Shown: one piece after another, positions 1 through 8,330 of the stretch | Layout of the letters: the number at the start of each line of letters is the position of its first letter | Position numbering within the stretch: the stretch's first letter is position 1 | From: Verrucomicrobiales bacterium | GTDB taxonomy: Bacteria > Verrucomicrobiota > Verrucomicrobiia > Limisphaerales > J093 | DNA length: 64,000 bases | Assembly: GCA_015075445.1 (NCBI GenBank) | Contig: JABTUJ010000016.1 | Coordinates: forward strand, 20,363-84,362 | Direction of reading: 5' to 3' | Notes under the pieces: generated by a model | Database searches by the model: none | The model's input: only the letters and a program-made list of their open reading frames with translations | What the model was told of the DNA's origin: nothing | Position numbers and translations under genes: made by a program

Positions 1-960
1 TCCTCGCGATCGGCGCCCATCAGTGTACGAGATCCGCGCCGGCAACACCAGGCCGTTCACCGCGCCCAGCGCCGATGCACACCAGCGCCGCGATCAGGGG
101 CCGCCGAGGCTTGGGAGGACCTTTCACTGTTCCCGCCGCCACCGCGTCTGTGCGGCGGTCAGCCGTAGCCCAACACCCACAGGAATATGGCGTTCACGAG
201 CAGGTAAAGCCCGTCACCGCAGCCATGCCCAGGCAGAGGGCCCTACCGATGTTGCGGCGAGCCATCCCGCCGCCACGCCGCAGGCCATTCTTGTTCCAGC
301 CGCCGTAGGTGAAGAGCACGAAGATCAAGGTCAGGCTGAAGGGCGGCGTTACCCGGTGGCGCCATAATTATGCCGGCCGGCGGGGCGACACACACGCCGT
401 GCCCACGATGAACAGCAATCCCAACGCCTTCGCTAATTCTGTCAACAGGTTCTGCGGTCCACTTCGTTTTCGCGCACGCCGAGGACGTTGATCCACGTCA
501 GGCAGCGCGGCCTCACGGCAAAAGCGCCTGCTGACCATACGGAAACGACGCCGGCAAAGGGGTCCCAAACCGCCCGCGCGTAGCTCCAAAGGCGAACGCC
601 ATCACCGATGTCGCTCCGCCGCACAAATGGCAAGCTGCTGCGCTCAGTTAAACAGAAACCGCCCACGGCCCGCACGCGCGCGGTTCAGGTAGCATATGTC
701 GCCCCCTTCCTGGGGCATGCACAGTCTGGCGTAGCTCAGCGCACCGCACAGCGACAACAGCCCGCCCAGCAAACCAGATCCCTGGTAGCACACCTTCCGC
801 ACTGCCTGCCCCGCGATGGCCGCCTGCGCCATCTGACAAATGCTTACGCTGATGATGATGCCGACGATCAGGCAGGTCGAATCGAGCAGCGTCAACGCCG
901 GCCGTGAACGGCCTGGAGCAGACCGCGTCCGGACGCTGAATCAGGAGGGTTATCTTTCAT
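1..960 (-). pseudogene. APC-family amino acid permease, frameshifted and cut by window edge
   Basis: Reading the minus strand from an ATG at 960 and changing frame several times recovers an amino acid/polyamine/organocation permease in order. The pieces are LLDSTCLIVGIII (TM1), GLLGGLLSLCGALSYA with a following PQEGGD, LWSYARAVWDPFAG, ALGLLFIVGTA, FVLFTYGGWN, RRNIGRALCLGMAAVTGF, then (next frame) YLLVNAIFLWVLGYG, and near the edge SALGAVNGLVLPARISYTDG. These are typical transporter segments of this family, which imports or exchanges amino acids at the inner membrane. No single frame is open, and at least five indels are needed within 900 bp. Because residues between the breaks are well conserved, sequencing or assembly indels near a contig end are as likely as genuine gene decay. 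The C-terminus lies outside the window. Confidence 0.72.
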
Positions 961-1048
961 CGACGGCGTGGCGGGCACCCTTACCAACCCGCCCCGTCGA
1001 GAATGGCAGAAACACCGCGCGCGAGGTCCGGACCGCCTGGCAGGCGCG

Positions 1049-1922
1049 TCAGCGCTGCGCCGGGTCAAACACGCTGTTCCACGTTGCGTTGTGCGGCTGG
1101 CCGAGCTGCCGAGCTGGGTGCGGCCGTCCGCTGGCCCCCTGACCTTCAACGACTCCGGTGCCCGTCCACCGCGACGAGGCTGACCTACCATTGTTGCGCG
1201 CTGCGGCGTGAGCGGTATCGTCGGAGCTTCATCGAACCGCTTCGTAATAGGCGTTGCCGTCGCTGGCCTGGCGTTGCTGCGCCGGCCGTCCTGGCGAACC
1301 GGAGCATCACAGATCCGAGGGGTCGAGGACGCAGACGCCGAACCGTCATGGCCATAGCTGGCTGGCAGGGGCTGTTGAGGCGTGCCCCTTGGTGTCCCTG
1401 ATGGAGAGGGTCTGCGCGTCTGCAGGCTCGAACTGTGGGCGTGGAACGGGGCCACGCTGCTGGCCAAGGGTTGTTCCCGGGAGGTACCAGTTGTAGCCGC
1501 AGCTGAACGCGGTTCAGCCGTCTCAACCGACCGTCGGCCACCGTGTGCGCGCTTTTGCTCGCGCGCGGCCGCTCGTCCCGGTGAGGTTCGCTCAGATAGA
1601 CGGCCCTGTTCTGGCTGTAGGATAGGTTAACCGCCCATTGCGTGCGCGGGCTTGCCCAGGGCGGTGGTTTCCCGAGGCCAGCGACGAACTGGGGTACCGG
1701 TCGGCATGGCTACCGACGTAGAGCTGCAGACCGATGGCTGTTGCCGCAGGTTGCTCAGCTGGCGATGGATTGGCGGTGGCCTTGGCGCGGTCCAAGGTTT
1801 GGCAACATCCTGGCCAGGATGCTGATGATCGCGATGACCACGAGCAGTTCGATCAGCGTGAAGCCTGAGGTCGGGCACCGCGGGCTGCGAGCAGAAGAGA
1901 AGTCGGTGCGATGTGTCTTCAT
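1049..1922 (-). pseudogene. prepilin-type N-terminal cleavage/methylation protein, frameshifted
   Basis: The minus strand opens with ATG at 1922 and reads a short basic leader, then SGFTLIELLVVIAIISILA. This is the classic type IV prepilin/pseudopilin motif, with a Gly before the cleaved Phe and Glu at +5. The frame then breaks near 1790-1750. Other frames continue with IGLQLYVGSHADRYPSS, a VDGH element near 1170, and a terminal NATWNSVFDPAQR followed by a stop at 1049. This order (pilin helix, LQLY..(D/N)..YP, DGH, short tail) matches the secreted pseudopilin-like family that is hugely expanded in Verrucomicrobiota and Planctomycetes. Several indels are required. It ends about 90 bp before the permease start on the same strand. 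It could be a real pseudogene or an error-rich consensus. Confidence 0.7.
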
Positions 1923-2036
1923 CGCCGGTGAAACGCCGTATCGCCGGGATGATGCGCCCCGGTGGCTTGCTATTTGTTGTCGGTGAATTGCGCTTGTTCA
2001 GCCCGTCCGCCGGGTTGAACAGCATTGGGGAAGCGT

Positions 2037-2152
2037 CCTGTTCCTGCCGGACCTGCGCAGGGGCCATGCACTCTCCCCGCCGGGTCGGGGGACCCGGCCT
2101 ACAGGTTGTAGGCCCGGTGCCCTCACCGGGCGGTTCATGAGGAGTCGGTTCC
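2037..2152 (+). repeat. interspersed palindromic repeat (partial copy)
   Basis: The segment 'ggacctgcgcaggggccatg', followed by two GC-rich palindromes around CGGGTCGGGGGACCCGG and GGCCCGGTGCCCTCACCGGG, recurs in fuller form near 32030-32130 (inverted) and 51150-51260. The rest of 1923-2225 shows no gene-like signal. Confidence 0.7.
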
Positions 2153-2225
2153 GGGTGGGCGGCGCGGCGGTTGCAGTCGCGGGGCGCGGGCTTAGGCTGG
2201 GACCGGCGCGGGCTGACCGCGCGAC

Positions 2226-5200
2226 ATGCACGGGACTGCCAAAGCTCAGCTTCCAACGTCTGATCCGGAACCCGCCCGGCCGCTTCCGGCCCATGGGGCG
2301 CGCGAGGGAAGGTCTTTCATTCCACTGACGGTCCGCAGCCACTATTCGTTTCTGGACTCGACGCTCGCGGTGACGGAGGTGGTGCGATTGGCGCAGGCGG
2401 CGGGGTTTCCGGCCGTGGGGTTGTGTGACCGGGGCAATCTGCACGGGGCGGTCGAATTTTCGCTGGCGGCGCGGGCAGCCGGGGTGAAGCCCGTGCATGG
2501 GATCGAGGTGCGCGTTGGCGAACAGCCGCTGTGGTTGTACGTCGAAAGTCAGGCCGGTTACACCACGCTGTGCCGGTGGCTCTCCACGGCGCGAGGGGCG
2601 ACGGTGGTGCGTCGGGTCGGGGCGGGCGGGGGCGAGGAGGGTGGGAGTTCCGGGGAATCGGCACGCAGGTTCAGCGGCGCTGTAGACGAGGGGAGCAGGC
2701 AGGATGCCTGCACCACAGCCCAGAGCAGACAAGATGCCTGCACCACAACGGAGAGCCGGCGAGACGACCGCTCCACAGCGGACGTGGAGGACGGGGATGA
2801 AGCGGGCGATTCGGCGGGCAGGGAGGAGGGAGGACTGCCTGACTTCGGGCGGTTTCTGGGCGGAGCCGGGGAGGTGCCGGACACGACGGGGTTGGTTGCA
2901 GTGGCGGCGGACCCGAGGTTGGCGCAGTACTTCCCGGGCCGCTTTTATCAGGCGATCCGGACCCGCGGCGAGTTGCGGCGGCACGATCGCGCGACGGGTT
3001 TGCCAGCGGTTCCCGTGTTGCCGGTGCACTATGCTGTGCCGGGGGAGCGCGGGCGGTTGGAGGTGTTGCAGTCGATCCGGACGCGGACGCTGTTGCGGCA
3101 GGCACATCCGGAAAAGCTCGGGCCGGGGCACTTTCATTTCCGGACGGCGGCGGAGGTGGCCCGGCTGTTTGCGGGGCGGGAGGACCTGCTGGCGCACACG
3201 GTCGAGGTGGCGGAGCGCTGTCAGTTCGAGGTCCAGGTGGGGCCGCCGCAGTTCCCGGCGTTCGTGCCACCGGACGGGTCGACGGCACACGAGTTCCTGC
3301 GCCGGTTGGTGTTGGCGGGGGCGGTGCGGCGCTACCCGGCGTCCCGGCAAGCGGCGGTGCGGGAACAAATCGAAGTAGAGCTGGGGATCATCGCAGCGGT
3401 GGGGTATGAGGAGTATTTCCTGATCGTGTGGGATCTGCTGGGGGAGTGTTGGGTGCGGGGGATCGAGTGGATCACGCGGGGTTCAGCCGCGGATTCGCTG
3501 GTGTGCTATTGCCTGGGCATCTCGGACGTGTGTCCGATCCGGTTCGAGCTGTATTTCCGGCGGTTTCTGAACCAGGAACGGATGGCGCTGAACAAGCTGC
3601 CGGACATCGACATTGATTTTCCGCACGACCGGAAGGACGACGTGGTGGACCTGTTGTTTGCGAAGTACGGGCCGGAGCATTGCGCGGTGGTGGGCGGGTT
3701 TTCGACGTTTCGGGCGCGGAGCGCGTTTGCCGAGGTGGCAAAGGTGCTGGGCGTGGCGGAACGCGAGGTGCGGCGGTTCACCGAGCATTTTCCGTGGAGC
3801 AGCGGCGGGTTGGGAGGCTGGGACGGAGGGGGAAGTTCGAAGGACGAAGGACGAAGGACGAAGGACGAAGGGGGAAGTTCGAAGGACGAAGGGCGGTTGG
3901 CGGCGTTGCTGCGGGCGCGGCCGGAGACGAGCGAGTTGCCGGTGGAGGAGGAGCCGTTTCGGACCGCGCTGGCGATCGCGGAATGGCTCGAGGGCCGGCC
4001 GCGCTACGCCAAGATGCATCCGTGCGGCGTGGTGTTGTCGAGTCAGCCGCTGTACGAGCTCACGCCCACGTTCGTTTCCGGCAAAGGCTGGCCGGCGACG
4101 GATTTCGACATGGACGCGGTCGAAGCGATTGGCTTGGTGAAGATGGATATCCTGGCGCAGGGCGGCTTGGCGGTGATGCGCGATACGTGGCAGGCGTTGG
4201 CGGCCCGTGGGAGCGCAGAGAAGGGAAGGTCCAAGTTCAAGGATCAAAGTTCAAGGGAAGCACCAACGGAGGGAAGCTCCAGGTTCAAGGATCAAAGTTC
4301 AAGGGAAGCACCAAAGGACCAAGGGGAGGAGCGGGCAGGGGCTTTGGGATTGGCGCCTGGGGCTTCCCTTGAGGCTTTGAGCTTTGACCTTGGCGCTTCC
4401 GCTTCGCTCTTGGTGCCGGCAGAGGCGACGTCGCAGGAGTTCAGCGATGCGGCGGTATGGGATTTGATCGCGGCAGGGGACGCGCGGGCAGTGCACCATA
4501 TCGAGTCGCCAGCCATGACGTCGCTGTGCCGGATGTGCGATGTGCGGGACATCGACACGCTGGTGGCGATTGTGAGCGTGATCCGGCCGGGGGCGGCGAA
4601 CGAGGACAAGAAGCGGGAGTTCACGCGTCGGTACCAAGGCCTGCGGCCGGTCGAGTACGCGCATCCGTCGCTGGAACCGGTGTTGCGGAGCACGTTCGGG
4701 CTGGTGGTGTACGAGGAGCATATCCTGCAGATCTGCGAGGTGTTTGCCGGCTTGCCGGGCGGGCGGGCCGACGTTTTGCGACGGGCGCTGGTGAAGGAGC
4801 AGTGGCCGGTGGTGGCCGAGATCCGGAAGGCGTTCTTCGCCTGTGCCGCCCAACGGGGGCGGAACGAGGCGGAGACGGAGCGCGTGTGGGAGGTGGTGAC
4901 GGGATTCCACGGGTACGCATTCTGCAAGGCGCACAGCGCGGCGTACGGGGTCGAGGCGTACCAGGCGGCGTGGCTGAAGCGGAATCATCCGGCCGAGTTC
5001 ATGGCGGGGGTGCTGACCCACGGCAAGGGATTCTATCGACCGCTGGTGTACGTGCTCGAGTGCTGGCGGCTGGGGATTCCGCTCATGCCGCCTTGGGTGA
5101 ACGAGCCGGGGCCCGGGTTCCGGGTGACGCGGGACCCGCTGCGGGGAGTGCCGGCGATCCGGGTGCCGGTGGCGTACGTGGCGGGCTTGACGGAAGGGTT

Positions 5201-5885
5201 GAAGGAGCGGATCAAACGCGAACGGGACCGGGGTGAGTTCGCGTCGCTGGCGGATTTCTATGTGCGGGTGCAACCGGGGGCGGAGGAGATCGAGGCGCTG
5301 TCGCGCGCGGGAGCCCTGGACGGGTTTGGGTCGAGTCGGTGCGAGCAATTCTGGGAGATCCAGGCGTTGAAGGCGCGGTGGGCAGGGGCGGCGACGGTGG
5401 GACAGGGGTGGCTGATGGCGCCGGGGAGCGGCGGGCCGGGGCGATTACCCAGGGTGCTGGAGGAACCTTCGCGGCTGCAGTGTTTGCAGTGGGAGACGGA
5501 GCTGCTGGGGTTTCCGGCCAGCGGCCATCCGCTCGAGCTGCATCCGGAGGTGGCGTGGGAGACGTATTGCCCGGTCGAGCGACTGGGAGAATTCGCAGGG
5601 CAGGAAGTGACGTTGTGCGGGCTGGTGATCGAGGATCGGCTGCACCACCAGGCGGGCGGGGAGCCGATGAAATTCCTGACGCTCTGCGACTGGACGGGGA
5701 TGGTGGAGACGGAGCTGTTTGCGCGGACGTACCGGAGCTACGGGCGAGCGACGGTCCGCTATCCGGTGCTCGAGGTGACGGGGCGGGTCGAGCCGTTCGA
5801 GAACGGGCGCGGGCAGACCCTGCGGGTGTTGCGGGCGGGGAAGCCGTGGAGCCGGCCGGGGGCGGGGGTCAAGGCGCGCTCGTGA
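2226..5885 (+). CDS. dnaE2: DNA polymerase III alpha-subunit family protein, DnaE2-like (error-prone type)
   Basis: This is a 1219-residue C-family DNA polymerase. An N-terminal PHP-like domain (about 35-350) starts at VRSHYSFLDS. The palm follows with RGSAADSLVCY and the catalytic PDIDIDF (Asp462 and Asp464); the third Asp is in GLVKMDIL (Asp641). The fingers/thumb segment around 810-930 has LRRALVKEQWP and AFCKAHSAAYG, then helix-hairpin-helix and OB-fold regions ending TLCGLVIEDR. The usual VFQ(L/I)ES loop reads VHHIES. The PHP metal sites look degraded (RSH for HxH; CDRGN for TDHGN), so a PHP exonuclease is unlikely. Three low-complexity insertions at residues about 155-190, 536-557 and 664-731 coincide with genomic repeats. 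The family acts in translesion or damage-induced synthesis; no imuA/imuB is adjacent. Replicative function is not excluded. ATG 2226 is the only good start upstream of the PHP domain. The 3' end overlaps the convergent DUF1080 gene by 17 bp. Confidence 0.88.
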   Translation: MHGTAKAQLPTSDPEPARPLPAHGAREGRSFIPLTVRSHYSFLDSTLAVTEVVRLAQAAGFPAVGLCDRGNLHGAVEFSLAARAAGVKPVHGIEVRVGEQPLWLYVESQAGYTTLCRWLSTARGATVVRRVGAGGGEEGGSSGESARRFSGAVDEGSRQDACTTAQSRQDACTTTESRRDDRSTADVEDGDEAGDSAGREEGGLPDFGRFLGGAGEVPDTTGLVAVAADPRLAQYFPGRFYQAIRTRGELRRHDRATGLPAVPVLPVHYAVPGERGRLEVLQSIRTRTLLRQAHPEKLGPGHFHFRTAAEVARLFAGREDLLAHTVEVAERCQFEVQVGPPQFPAFVPPDGSTAHEFLRRLVLAGAVRRYPASRQAAVREQIEVELGIIAAVGYEEYFLIVWDLLGECWVRGIEWITRGSAADSLVCYCLGISDVCPIRFELYFRRFLNQERMALNKLPDIDIDFPHDRKDDVVDLLFAKYGPEHCAVVGGFSTFRARSAFAEVAKVLGVAEREVRRFTEHFPWSSGGLGGWDGGGSSKDEGRRTKDEGGSSKDEGRLAALLRARPETSELPVEEEPFRTALAIAEWLEGRPRYAKMHPCGVVLSSQPLYELTPTFVSGKGWPATDFDMDAVEAIGLVKMDILAQGGLAVMRDTWQALAARGSAEKGRSKFKDQSSREAPTEGSSRFKDQSSREAPKDQGEERAGALGLAPGASLEALSFDLGASASLLVPAEATSQEFSDAAVWDLIAAGDARAVHHIESPAMTSLCRMCDVRDIDTLVAIVSVIRPGAANEDKKREFTRRYQGLRPVEYAHPSLEPVLRSTFGLVVYEEHILQICEVFAGLPGGRADVLRRALVKEQWPVVAEIRKAFFACAAQRGRNEAETERVWEVVTGFHGYAFCKAHSAAYGVEAYQAAWLKRNHPAEFMAGVLTHGKGFYRPLVYVLECWRLGIPLMPPWVNEPGPGFRVTRDPLRGVPAIRVPVAYVAGLTEGLKERIKRERDRGEFASLADFYVRVQPGAEEIEALSRAGALDGFGSSRCEQFWEIQALKARWAGAATVGQGWLMAPGSGGPGRLPRVLEEPSRLQCLQWETELLGFPASGHPLELHPEVAWETYCPVERLGEFAGQEVTLCGLVIEDRLHHQAGGEPMKFLTLCDWTGMVETELFARTYRSYGRATVRYPVLEVTGRVEPFENGRGQTLRVLRAGKPWSRPGAGVKARS
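2689..2792 (+). repeat. QDACTT-type repeat inserted in dnaE2
   Basis: There are three imperfect direct copies of a unit like 'gcaggatgcctgcaccacag', translated in dnaE2 as SRQDACTTAQ / SRQDACTTTE / a degraded third. The reverse complement reads VVQASCLL. Related copies lie near 41600, 43200 and 63397. Confidence 0.8.
3831..3896 (+). repeat. heptanucleotide tandem repeat (GGACGAA)n inside dnaE2
   Basis: A 7-bp unit GGACGAA is repeated head-to-tail with a GGGGAAGTTCGAA interruption. It contributes a KDEGRRTKDEG-type peptide to the polymerase. Because 7 is not a multiple of 3, all frames stay open and the encoded peptide has a seven-residue period. Confidence 0.88.
4215..4420 (+). repeat. 'TTCAAGGATCAAAG' heptamer-type repeat cluster inside dnaE2
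   Basis: Two direct copies (about 47 bp) of a unit containing TTCAAGGATCAAAGTTCAAGG are followed near 4358-4395 by an inverted copy (CTTGAGGCTTTGAGCTTTGA). All are translated within the polymerase between the catalytic Asp641 region and the fingers. Confidence 0.82.
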
Positions 5886-6693
5886 GCGGGCGAAGGCGGA
5901 GGTTGCGGTAGGCGACGGGGCCGTGGTCGCCCTGGAGCATGAGGGGGCCGGTGGGTTTTTCGTCGCGTTCGGCTTCCCAGACGGCGGCGCGTGTGGGGCC
6001 GGTGAGGGCGATGTTCTCGTGGATGAGGCGGCCGTTGTGGCGCACCTGGACGAACCGCGCGGGGGCAGTCTTGCGGCCGGTGGCGTCGAAGCGGGGCGCG
6101 GTGAAGGTGATGTCGAAGCTCTGCCATTCACCGGGGGGGAGGCTGGCATTGACGCGGGGGGAATGGCCCTCGAATTCGCCGCGGGCCTCGGTCCAGCGCG
6201 GGTAGATGCCGCCGCATTCGATGCCGGGGTAAGGGCTTTGGGTGACACCGAAGCTGTCGTAGACCTGGACTTCGTAGCGGCCCATGAGATAGACGCCGGA
6301 ATTGGAGCCGCGGGGGAGACAGAACTCGACGTGCAACTCCACATCACCCCATTCGGCAGCGGTGATGAGATTGACGGTGCGGCTGGTGGGACCGTTGAGG
6401 AGGACGCCAGTGCCGGGGGTGGAGGTGAGCCGTTTCGGGTCGGCGGGATCGAGTTGGACGGTCTGGACAGCCAGCCAGTCACCGGTGGGGGCGCGCCAGC
6501 CGGTGAGGTCGCGGCCGTTGAACAGGGCGAGGGCGGGGGTGGGTTCGGCGGCGTGGGAAGAGGGGGTGCCGAGCAAGATGCTGGCGAGGGCGAGGAGGAG
6601 GGATGGGAGGTTCGAAGGGCGAAGGTCGAAGGTCGAAGGACGAAAGTCGAAGGACGAAGGGCGAAGGGCGAAGGGCGAAGTGGGCGGGTTCAT
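5869..6693 (-). CDS. secreted DUF1080 (3-keto-disaccharide hydrolase-type) protein
   Basis: This 274-residue exported protein carries the DUF1080 hallmarks: LFNGRDLTGWRAP near residue 56, GSNSGVYLMGRYEVQVYDSFG in the middle, and GPLMLQGDHGPVAYRNLRLRP at the C-terminus. The family has a concanavalin-like beta-sandwich; some members cleave 3-keto-glycosides, and many in Verrucomicrobiota and Planctomycetes are of unknown substrate. The first ~28 residues (LRPSSFDFRPSTFDLRPS) are translated heptamer repeat. A hydrophobic signal segment LPSLLLALASILLGTPSSHAA follows, so the true start may lie inside or after the repeat. It is the last gene of a minus-strand run starting at 12634, 36 bp after the PQQ-like gene upstream. 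Confidence 0.87.
   Translation of the reverse strand: MNPPTSPFALRPSSFDFRPSTFDLRPSNLPSLLLALASILLGTPSSHAAEPTPALALFNGRDLTGWRAPTGDWLAVQTVQLDPADPKRLTSTPGTGVLLNGPTSRTVNLITAAEWGDVELHVEFCLPRGSNSGVYLMGRYEVQVYDSFGVTQSPYPGIECGGIYPRWTEARGEFEGHSPRVNASLPPGEWQSFDITFTAPRFDATGRKTAPARFVQVRHNGRLIHENIALTGPTRAAVWEAERDEKPTGPLMLQGDHGPVAYRNLRLRPLTSAP
6609..6682 (-). repeat. heptanucleotide repeat at the 5' end of the DUF1080 gene
   Basis: The + strand reads (GAAGG[GA]C)n for about ten 7-bp units. It lies between the annotated ATG and the signal peptide of the DUF1080 gene, in the opposite reading orientation to the copy in dnaE2. Confidence 0.87.
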
Positions 6694-6729
6694 GGGCTGG
6701 TGTGGGGATGGCGGGGAGGGTGGTCCGGG

Positions 6730-8304
6730 CTAAGGAGCGGGGTTGTCGGTGCGGCGTGGGCGGAGGTCGAAGCAGGTCATTTCGGAGGCGTTCCGGAGGA
6801 GGAGGCGGCCGTGGGCGAGGGCGGGGACGTTCCAGGTTTTGCCTTTGAGGGCCGGGAGTCTGTGTTTCTCGTTAAAGGCGCGCGGGGTGGCTTCGACGAG
6901 GGCGAGTTCGCCGTCACCGGCGAGGACGAACAGGTGGCCCTGGGCGAGGAGGAGCTGGCCGTACTGGTAACGGCCGTCGCGCCAGACGCGGGCGCCGGAG
7001 TCGGCGTTGACGCAGGCAAGGACGCCTTCGTCGAGGCCGTAGAAGTGGCCCTGCCAGAAGACGGAGGGGTTGAACTTGTTTTTCAGGTTGCGGTTGCGCC
7101 AGAGGGTGTCGGCTTCAAAGGCGTTGCCGAGGGCGCGGATTTCGAGGAGGGCCGCGCCGACGCCGTAGCCGGCGGAGATCATGAGCTGGTTGGTGCCGGC
7201 GAGGACGGGCATGGCGATGGCGTTGTTGTAGGGGACTTCCCAGCGGTAGTCCCAGAGGACGGCGCGGGTGTCGGGGTCCAGGCCGAGGACGCGGCGGGCG
7301 GTGGTGAGGAGGAGCTGGGGGCGACCGGCGAGTTCGACGAGCGCGGGGGAGGCATAGGCCATGGTGTCGCTGAGGGTGGCCCAAACGCGGTCGCCGGTGA
7401 GGGTGTCATAGGCGACGACGGCCTGTTCGTTGGCGCCCTGGCCGCTGAGGACGATGACGCTACGACCGAGGATGAGGGGTGAGCAGGCGAGGCCGTAAGG
7501 GAGGTTCTGAGCGCCGGTTTCGTCGAGGAGGTTGCGGCGCCAGAGGACGGTGCCGAGCGAGGCGCTGAGACAGCGGAGTTCGCCGGCGGCGCCGAGGCTG
7601 TAGACGAAACCGTCGTGATAGGTCGGGGTGGCGCGGGGGCCGTCGCCGCCCATCCACTCGCTGAAGCGGGCTTCGTAGCTCGAGGTCCAGACCTCGCGGC
7701 CGGTATCGAGCTCATAGGCGACGACGATTTCGCGGTCGCGACGCTGTTCGATGGTGAAGGCGAGGCCTTCGGCGACGACGAAGGAGGCATAGCCGCCGCC
7801 GCAGGGCTGGCGCCAGAGGCGGGGCGGACCGTCGATGGGCCAGTCGGTGAGGATGGGGCGTTCGTCGTAGTGACCGTCGCGACGGGGCCCGCGGAAGTCG
7901 GTCCAGTAGGCGGGAAGCTGGGCGGGCGACACGCTGGATGCCTGCGCGGCGAGGTTGGTGGAGGGTGCGCGGGCGGAGTCTTCGGCGCGGCGGAGGCGTC
8001 GGTCTTCCTCGAGGGCGAGGTAATCCGGACCGCTGCGGTGGCGGACGATGGAGGGACGATCGCCGCCCTTGAATTCGAGGTCGAGGAGGTCGAGGCCGAT
8101 GGCGGCGAAGAGGAGGAGGGCGAGGTAGGGGATGAGCCAGAAGCCGGTGAAGATGCTGATGAAGATCTTGCGGCCGCGGGTGCGCTCGAAGTCGGTCCAG
8201 ACGAGCAGGAGGCCGAGGGGCGGGAGGGCCAGGAGGATCAGGCGCTCGAAGAAGGGCGTGCGGTACCAGGGGATTTCGAGCGTGCTGAGGGGGTCGTCAG
8301 CCAT
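6730..8304 (-). CDS. membrane-anchored PQQ-like beta-propeller protein
   Basis: The start is set at the ATG at 8304 (MADDPLSTLEIPW), 26 bp after the upstream stop; the longer frame overlaps that gene. This gives 524 residues. The N-terminus has two membrane segments (LILLALPPLGLLLVW and FWLIPYLALLLFAAIGL). An extracytoplasmic eight-bladed PQQ-type propeller (BamB-like) follows, with blades such as YWTDFRGPRRDG, VVAYELDTGREVW, VVAYDTLTGDRVWA and LACVNADSGARVWRD. There are no alcohol dehydrogenase active-site features or haem motif, so a scaffold or sensory role is more likely than quinoprotein catalysis. It lies in an apparent operon with a second propeller protein and the DUF1080 gene. Confidence 0.82.
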   Translation of the reverse strand: MADDPLSTLEIPWYRTPFFERLILLALPPLGLLLVWTDFERTRGRKIFISIFTGFWLIPYLALLLFAAIGLDLLDLEFKGGDRPSIVRHRSGPDYLALEEDRRLRRAEDSARAPSTNLAAQASSVSPAQLPAYWTDFRGPRRDGHYDERPILTDWPIDGPPRLWRQPCGGGYASFVVAEGLAFTIEQRRDREIVVAYELDTGREVWTSSYEARFSEWMGGDGPRATPTYHDGFVYSLGAAGELRCLSASLGTVLWRRNLLDETGAQNLPYGLACSPLILGRSVIVLSGQGANEQAVVAYDTLTGDRVWATLSDTMAYASPALVELAGRPQLLLTTARRVLGLDPDTRAVLWDYRWEVPYNNAIAMPVLAGTNQLMISAGYGVGAALLEIRALGNAFEADTLWRNRNLKNKFNPSVFWQGHFYGLDEGVLACVNADSGARVWRDGRYQYGQLLLAQGHLFVLAGDGELALVEATPRAFNEKHRLPALKGKTWNVPALAHGRLLLRNASEMTCFDLRPRRTDNPAP

Positions 8305-8330
8305 GGGGTGGGGTCGTGACAGGACGCGCG

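Noticed and set aside
5923..7482. A 519-codon plus-strand frame opposite the DUF1080 and propeller genes.
   Set aside because: It runs across two minus-strand genes and their gap with no recognisable domain.
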